Below, piece by piece: positions 5,434 to 8,471 of a stretch of DNA of 8,471 bases (the stretch's first letter is position 1; the number at the start of each line of letters is the position of its first letter). The DNA is from Clostridia bacterium (GTDB taxonomy: Bacteria > Bacillota > Clostridia > Christensenellales > Pumilibacteraceae), in NCBI GenBank assembly GCA_017452405.1, contig JAFTMM010000049.1, positions 1 through 8,471 on the forward strand, written 5' to 3'. Below the pieces are notes generated by a model. It saw only the letters and a list, made by a program, of their open reading frames with translations. It ran no database searches and was not told the origin of the DNA. The translations under genes were made by a program, and so were the position numbers.

Positions 5434-5868
5434 TTGAAGAAAGTGACCAAATTGCAAAAAATTATTATCATTATAATTTATGCCTTGTTGATTTTTACTT
5501 ATTTTTCAATGTGTATTTATGGATCGTTTACGCCAGGTTATTTCACGTTTATGGTGGACGATGCAATATTTCCGTTGGGTGGATTTATTTTATTTACGAT
5601 TATTCAGGCAATAGTGTACCACACAGGGAAAAATGCAGAGTTGGTTTATGGCTTGAATTTGGTTATAGCTCCCGTTAAAGGAGCATCGGTAATAATTATT
5701 GATTTTATTATGGATTTTTTCAATCTGCATTTCAATTCGCTATATTCAGTTTTGGTTTTGCTGTTCCTTATAGCAGTTGCGCTTTCTGCCATAGTAGAAA
5801 CGATATTTGCAAGTAAGTTGTTAAAAGACAGTAAGCCTACGGATAAAGAAATGGAAACGGAAAAATAA
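5434..5868 (+). CDS. Small four-helix membrane protein, unknown function
   Basis: I do not recognise this 144-aa protein. It has about four hydrophobic segments (roughly residues 8-29, 44-63, 70-92 and 101-126), a short positive N-terminus (MKKVTKLQK) and a charged, lysine- and glutamate-rich tail (128-144), so it is probably an integral inner-membrane protein with the tail in the cytoplasm. No catalytic motif is visible. Start choice is TTG: an excellent Shine-Dalgarno (AAGGGAGGT, 5417-5425) sits 8 nt upstream and the frame opens there. It is preceded by the hairpin chain and followed after 15 nt by the IS left end, so it appears monocistronic. Composition is more AT-rich than the genes to its left. 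It could be a transport, immunity or envelope-stress accessory, but nothing in the sequence selects one of these. Confidence 0.75.
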   Translation: MKKVTKLQKIIIIIIYALLIFTYFSMCIYGSFTPGYFTFMVDDAIFPLGGFILFTIIQAIVYHTGKNAELVYGLNLVIAPVKGASVIIIDFIMDFFNLHFNSLYSVLVLLFLIAVALSAIVETIFASKLLKDSKPTDKEMETEK

Positions 5869-5920
5869 GGTTATAAAACGAAAAAGGGGCTGTCGCATTA
5901 AGAGGCAAATCCGAATAAAA

Positions 5921-5960
5921 AATAAGCGTTCAAATGCTACAAGGCAGTTGAACGCTTATT
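5921..5960 (+). repeat. Hairpin at the IS left end
   Basis: A perfect 13-bp inverted repeat (AATAAGCGTTCAA 5921-5933, TTGAACGCTTATT 5948-5960) with a 14-nt loop lies between the left terminal repeat and the transposase. Hairpins here can block read-through from host promoters in many IS families. Its 3' arm also supplies the -35 of the transposase promoter. Confidence 0.8.
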
Positions 5961-5976
5961 GCTTTTGTGGTATAAT
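5948..5976 (+). promoter_or_regulatory. Transposase promoter with -35 inside a hairpin arm
   Basis: TTGAAC (5948-5953), a 17-nt spacer and a perfect TATAAT (5971-5976) preceded by TG at 5968-5969 give a near-consensus, extended -10 promoter. Transcription should start near 5983, giving a 35-nt leader that excludes most of the hairpin. A TTGACA at 5981-5986 has no properly spaced -10 and is not part of this promoter. Confidence 0.75.
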
Positions 5977-6017
5977 TATATTGACAGAAAATCCTACAAA
6001 AGCGAGAAAATTATACT

Positions 6018-7565
6018 ATGATTGTAAATGAAAAGCAAGTAATTTTACCATTGAATTTAGGAATTAAAATTCCAAGTGACGATCCCGTTCGTAAATTAGA
6101 TGAAATTTGTGAAGAATTAGATTACTCTGAGTTATATAAACAATATGCTCGTTCATGGCGTAAATTTGATCCGAAGATGTTATTCAAGATATTAGTTTAC
6201 GGATATATGAATGGCAAATATTCTTGTAGAGATATTGAAAAAGCATGTAGACGAGATATTTGTTTCATGTGGCTTCTTAACGGTAGCGCCGTTCCGGATA
6301 ATACCACTATAGCTCGTTTTCAGAATAATACACTTTTACCCGTTATAGAAAAGTTATTTTATCAAGTAGTAGAAAAGCTTTATGAACTTAATGAGATTAG
6401 ATTTGAAAATATATTTATAGACGGAACCAAAATAGAAGCAAACGCAAATAAATATACTTTCGTATGGAAATCTCAGGTAGAAAAGTATTCGTCTAAATTA
6501 TCCGAGAAAACTAAAGATAAGATCTTGGATTTAAAACTTCGTTATGGTCTTAAGGAAGATTTGGATTTAAGTTCGTGTCTTGAGTGGATAGAATTACAAG
6601 CAAGATTATGTGGTATAAAATTCGTATACGGAATTGGTAAGCACAAGACACAAATACAAAAAGATATAGAATACTTAACTGAAGTCATAAATAAGCAAGG
6701 AAAATACGCAAAATATCTAGCATTAATGAATAAGCGAAAGAGCTTATCCAAAACAGACGTAGACGCGACGTTTATGCGAATGAAAGAAGATCATATGAGA
6801 AACGGGCAATTAAAACCGGCGTACAATATACAGATAGGAGTAGAAAGTGAATATATAGTAGGAATAGGTTCTTTTACTGACAGATCAGACGTTAATACGT
6901 TAATACCGTTTTTAAGCAAGGTAAGAAGAAACACAGCTAAAATTTATAAGAACGTAATAGCAGATGCAGGATATGAGAGTGAAGAGAACTACAGATATTT
7001 GGAAGAGAACGGACAGACGAGTTATATAAAGCCGGTAAATTATGAAATATCCAAAACGAGAAAATATAAGGCAAATAAATATCGAGTAGAAAATATGACG
7101 TATGACAAAGAGAGTGATGAATTTACATGCGCAAATGGGGATAAGTTAAAATATATTTGTTCGAGTACGAAGCTTGCCGCTAACGGATATGAGATAGAAC
7201 GACGACATTACAAGAATGAAAGCTGTAACGAATGTCGGTACAGAAAAGAATGCCACAGTGCAGTAAATGAAAATAGGACAATAAAGGTATCGCTGAAATT
7301 TCTTGAAAAAAGAAGGCAATCATTAAGAAATATAACGACAAATACAGGGATAAAATTACGAGTAAACCGATCGATACAAGTAGAGGGAGCGTTTGGTGTA
7401 ATAAAGCAGGATATGGGGTTCAGGCGTTTTTTAACGAGAGGGAAACGCAAGACAGAGACGCAATTTTACTTACTGGCAATAGCATTTGACATACAAAAAT
7501 TATGCTCACGCATAGAAAAAGGGCGATTTAACGTAGATTTGTTTAAAATACAAGATACAGCATAA
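6018..7565 (+). CDS. IS1182-family DDE transposase
   Basis: A full-length transposase of 515 aa that cuts and joins the IS ends. The N-terminal DUF772-type DNA-binding region (about 15-105) includes KMLFKILVYGYMNGKYSCRDIEKACRRDICFMWL and the PDNTTIARF motif (93-101). The catalytic triad is readable: Asp135 in IFIDGTKIEANANKY, Asp316 in VIADAGYESEENY and Glu456 in QVEGAFGVIKQDMGFRRF. Between the second and third acidic residues lies a cysteine cluster (Cys403, Cys406, Cys412, His413, perhaps with Cys381) that looks like the zinc-binding insertion common in this family. A helical insert occupies about 150-245. The ATG has only a poor Shine-Dalgarno, which usually keeps transposase levels low. 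No frameshift or stop is seen, and the third codon positions are AT-rich compared with the genes at the left of the window. Confidence 0.95.
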   Translation: MIVNEKQVILPLNLGIKIPSDDPVRKLDEICEELDYSELYKQYARSWRKFDPKMLFKILVYGYMNGKYSCRDIEKACRRDICFMWLLNGSAVPDNTTIARFQNNTLLPVIEKLFYQVVEKLYELNEIRFENIFIDGTKIEANANKYTFVWKSQVEKYSSKLSEKTKDKILDLKLRYGLKEDLDLSSCLEWIELQARLCGIKFVYGIGKHKTQIQKDIEYLTEVINKQGKYAKYLALMNKRKSLSKTDVDATFMRMKEDHMRNGQLKPAYNIQIGVESEYIVGIGSFTDRSDVNTLIPFLSKVRRNTAKIYKNVIADAGYESEENYRYLEENGQTSYIKPVNYEISKTRKYKANKYRVENMTYDKESDEFTCANGDKLKYICSSTKLAANGYEIERRHYKNESCNECRYRKECHSAVNENRTIKVSLKFLEKRRQSLRNITTNTGIKLRVNRSIQVEGAFGVIKQDMGFRRFLTRGKRKTETQFYLLAIAFDIQKLCSRIEKGRFNVDLFKIQDTA

Positions 7566-7585
7566 AAAGAGAGAACAACTAAAAA

Positions 7586-7608
7586 AGAGGGTTATCCACA
7601 AGCCCTCT
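7586..7608 (+). other. Small hairpin holding a consensus DnaA box
   Basis: Just past the transposase stop, AGAGGG (7586-7591) pairs with CCCTCT (7603-7608), and its loop region contains TTATCCACA (7592-7600), the classical high-affinity DnaA box. A second, one-mismatch copy (TTATCCACT, 7699-7707) touches the right terminal repeat. Whether DnaA binds here is not known. Confidence 0.5.
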
Positions 7609-7612
7609 ATTG

Positions 7613-7660
7613 AAAACAGCCGTTATTTTGCCAATATAGACAAAAAACGGCTGTTTTAGT
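7613..7660. terminator. Long hairpin terminator at the IS right end
   Basis: A perfect 12-bp stem (AAAACAGCCGTT 7613-7624, AACGGCTGTTTT 7646-7657) continues past a bulged A with TTTTG/CAAAA (7626-7630, 7641-7645) around a 10-nt loop. Short T/A runs on both sides let it work in both directions. It should end the transposase mRNA and could also stop the minus-strand transcript coming from the right-hand genes. Confidence 0.8.
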
Positions 7661-7679
7661 AAATATTCAGTATTTAGTA

Positions 7680-7715
7680 CTATCGCAAGCGAATTAATTT
7701 ATCCACTTGCGACAG
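7680..7715. repeat. Inverted partial copy of the IS terminal repeat
   Basis: CTATCGCAAG (7680-7689) faces CTTGCGACAG (7706-7715), the inner part of the right terminal repeat, matching it in inverted orientation at 9 of 10 positions with a 16-nt spacer. The right end thus has a subterminal palindrome that I do not find at the left end. Confidence 0.55.
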
Positions 7716-7740
7716 CCCCTTGTGCTTAGCAATAGATATA

Positions 7741-8256
7741 TCAATCTAAATCATAAATACTTTCTATATAAGTTACATTCAATTTCCTTATATATTCTTC
7801 ATGCGCGATTTGATATGGATGATTTTTATATGGTCTTGTCACTACATAATATTTAAGCTTTGGAAGATAAAGCGCTAAAACTTGTAGCAATTTGGTATTT
7901 ACATATAATAATCGGTGTTTTTTGAGGCTTTTATTTGCTAAATAATAAATAATTACATTTTCACTATACGGATATTGAACAACTATTTTTTCAATATTGC
8001 TTACCTCAATTATTTTTTTTGATACAAAAAATAACCTGAAACGATATATTATTATTTTATCTTTACTTATCTTAATAGAATCCAAAAGCCACATCGAGAA
8101 AATTATCTCAAACATAATATATGCAATCGTGCACCATAAAAGCAAGTTAAAATTTTGAACGACTATGTCCATTATCAAGATGACTAGATAAAAAGTTGTT
8201 AATATAGCCGTAAATGAAATAAACAAAATTGCGCTCGGAAAAACTTTTTTTGACAT
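7741..8256 (-). CDS. Two-TM membrane protein with PH-like C-terminal domain
   Basis: A 171-aa protein of unknown function. Two strongly hydrophobic segments (about residues 8-30 and 37-58) form a membrane hairpin. They are followed by a beta-rich stretch SIKISKDKIIIYRFRLFFVSKKIIEVSNIEKIVVQ (60-94) whose pattern fits bacterial PH-like domains, where a basic/hydrophobic strand pair is followed by an 'I..V.NIEKI' turn. The domain assignment is by eye and tentative. The start lies 12 nt after the preceding ORF's stop, with a purine-rich AAAGAGAGAAAGAT leader as ribosome binding site, so the two are probably co-transcribed. The coding sequence is very AT-rich (12 G/C of 60 in 7981-8040, against 28 of 60 in 1201-1260 of cysS), which suggests acquired DNA. 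The gene ends 19 nt from the IS end, and no separate terminator of its own is visible. Confidence 0.75.
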   Translation of the reverse strand: MSKKVFPSAILFISFTAILTTFYLVILIMDIVVQNFNLLLWCTIAYIMFEIIFSMWLLDSIKISKDKIIIYRFRLFFVSKKIIEVSNIEKIVVQYPYSENVIIYYLANKSLKKHRLLYVNTKLLQVLALYLPKLKYYVVTRPYKNHPYQIAHEEYIRKLNVTYIESIYDLD

Positions 8257-8268
8257 ATCTTTCTCTCT

Positions 8269-8471
8269 TTATGTGGTCAAAGCAGACACCAAATTTGTAA
8301 CAACATTAGTAGCAAGAGCGATACCATAATTTATAAATGCTTTAGGGGTAGTTAATGTCTTAAAAATCCCTTTCTTGACATTCTTAACAGAATCGATCAT
8401 TAAATCAACACCAATATTTGATATAGTTTTATTTAGAGATTTTGCTGCTGATGTATGAAACATGTCTATTC
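8269..8471 (-). CDS. C-terminal part of an unknown protein, cut by the window edge
   Basis: An open frame of 67 codons plus the stop runs from the window edge to TAA at 8269-8271. A Met lies at 8463, but no ribosome binding site precedes it and the frame stays open upstream (codons for Ile and Asp), so this is probably the tail of a longer protein. The visible sequence is FHTSAAKSLNKTISNIGVDL, then a basic KNVKKGIFKTL stretch, then a hydrophobic end (AFINYGIALATNVVTNLVSAL, roughly the last 25 residues). I do not recognise the family. The position immediately ahead of a small membrane protein in AT-rich DNA recalls effector-immunity pairs, but no toxin motif is visible. Confidence 0.5.
   Translation of the reverse strand, partial: IDMFHTSAAKSLNKTISNIGVDLMIDSVKNVKKGIFKTLTTPKAFINYGIALATNVVTNLVSALTT

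Larger units (their letters stand above)
5884..7721 (+). mobile_element. IS1182-family insertion sequence, complete
   Basis: Terminal inverted repeats match perfectly over 14 bp: AAGGGGCTGTCGCA at 5884-5897 and its complement at 7708-7721. The GGGGCTGTCGCA end is typical of IS1182-type elements. The roughly 1.84-kb element holds one intact transposase gene with its own promoter, a hairpin at the left end and a terminator hairpin at the right. No direct target duplication is evident: flanks read CGAAA on the left and GTGCTT on the right. It lies between two convergent genes, 15 nt past one stop codon and 19 nt from the other, so it interrupts neither. An intact ORF and matching ends suggest recent insertion or continued activity. 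Confidence 0.93.

Noticed and set aside
5981..6016. TTGACA (5981-5986) with TTATAC (6011-6016) as transposase promoter
   Set aside because: The spacing is 24 nt, far outside the usable range; the TTGAAC-17-TATAAT pair just upstream is much better.

Overview
The window looks like a chromosomal segment of a Gram-positive anaerobe of the Bacillota, most likely a Clostridia-type gut lineage. The pointers are spoVG, a cysE-cysS pair, a clostridial OGG1-type glycosylase, an IS1182-family insertion sequence and intrinsic terminators. No taxonomic marker is present, so this is inference.

Layout. Positions 15-3146 (minus strand) form a compact operon, marR - cysE - cysS - sugar/maltose-type O-acetyltransferase, with gaps of 9, 14 and 2 nt. 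It starts from a consensus promoter at 3157-3185 and ends at a strong bidirectional terminator at 15-51. It couples the first step of cysteine synthesis (serine acetylation) to cysteine charging onto tRNA, under a cysteine-rich MarR regulator. No T-box leader is visible. Positions 3147-3342 hold divergent promoters and two inverted repeats. Plus-strand genes follow: spoVG (own extended -10 promoter, terminator), an OGG1-like 8-oxoguanine glycosylase (terminator), and a TrmH/SpoU-family RNA methyltransferase whose promoter sits inside the preceding terminator hairpin. Three of these starts (marR, trmH and perhaps the glycosylase) have a -10 box almost touching the ATG and no Shine-Dalgarno, so leaderless or near-leaderless mRNAs are predicted. 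spoVG and the 144-aa membrane protein have classic strong ribosome binding sites.

Positions 5294-5400 hold a chain of small hairpins separated by a repeated CGATATRT word, resembling a dispersed intergenic repeat. A 4-TM protein with a TTG start follows. Then comes a complete IS1182-family element (about 5884-7721) with matching 14-bp terminal inverted repeats, an intact DDE transposase, a promoter nested in a hairpin, a terminator hairpin and two DnaA-box-like words at its right end.

The last 730 bp are markedly AT-rich and run on the minus strand: the C-terminal end of an ORF cut by the window edge, then a 2-TM protein with a PH-like C-terminal domain. Gene order and composition suggest acquired accessory DNA, possibly an effector-immunity pair, but that is speculative. 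Overall the left 5.3 kb is ordinary housekeeping sequence. The unusual features are the leaderless starts, promoter-terminator nesting, the hairpin chain and the IS end structure. I found no convincing undescribed multi-gene system.
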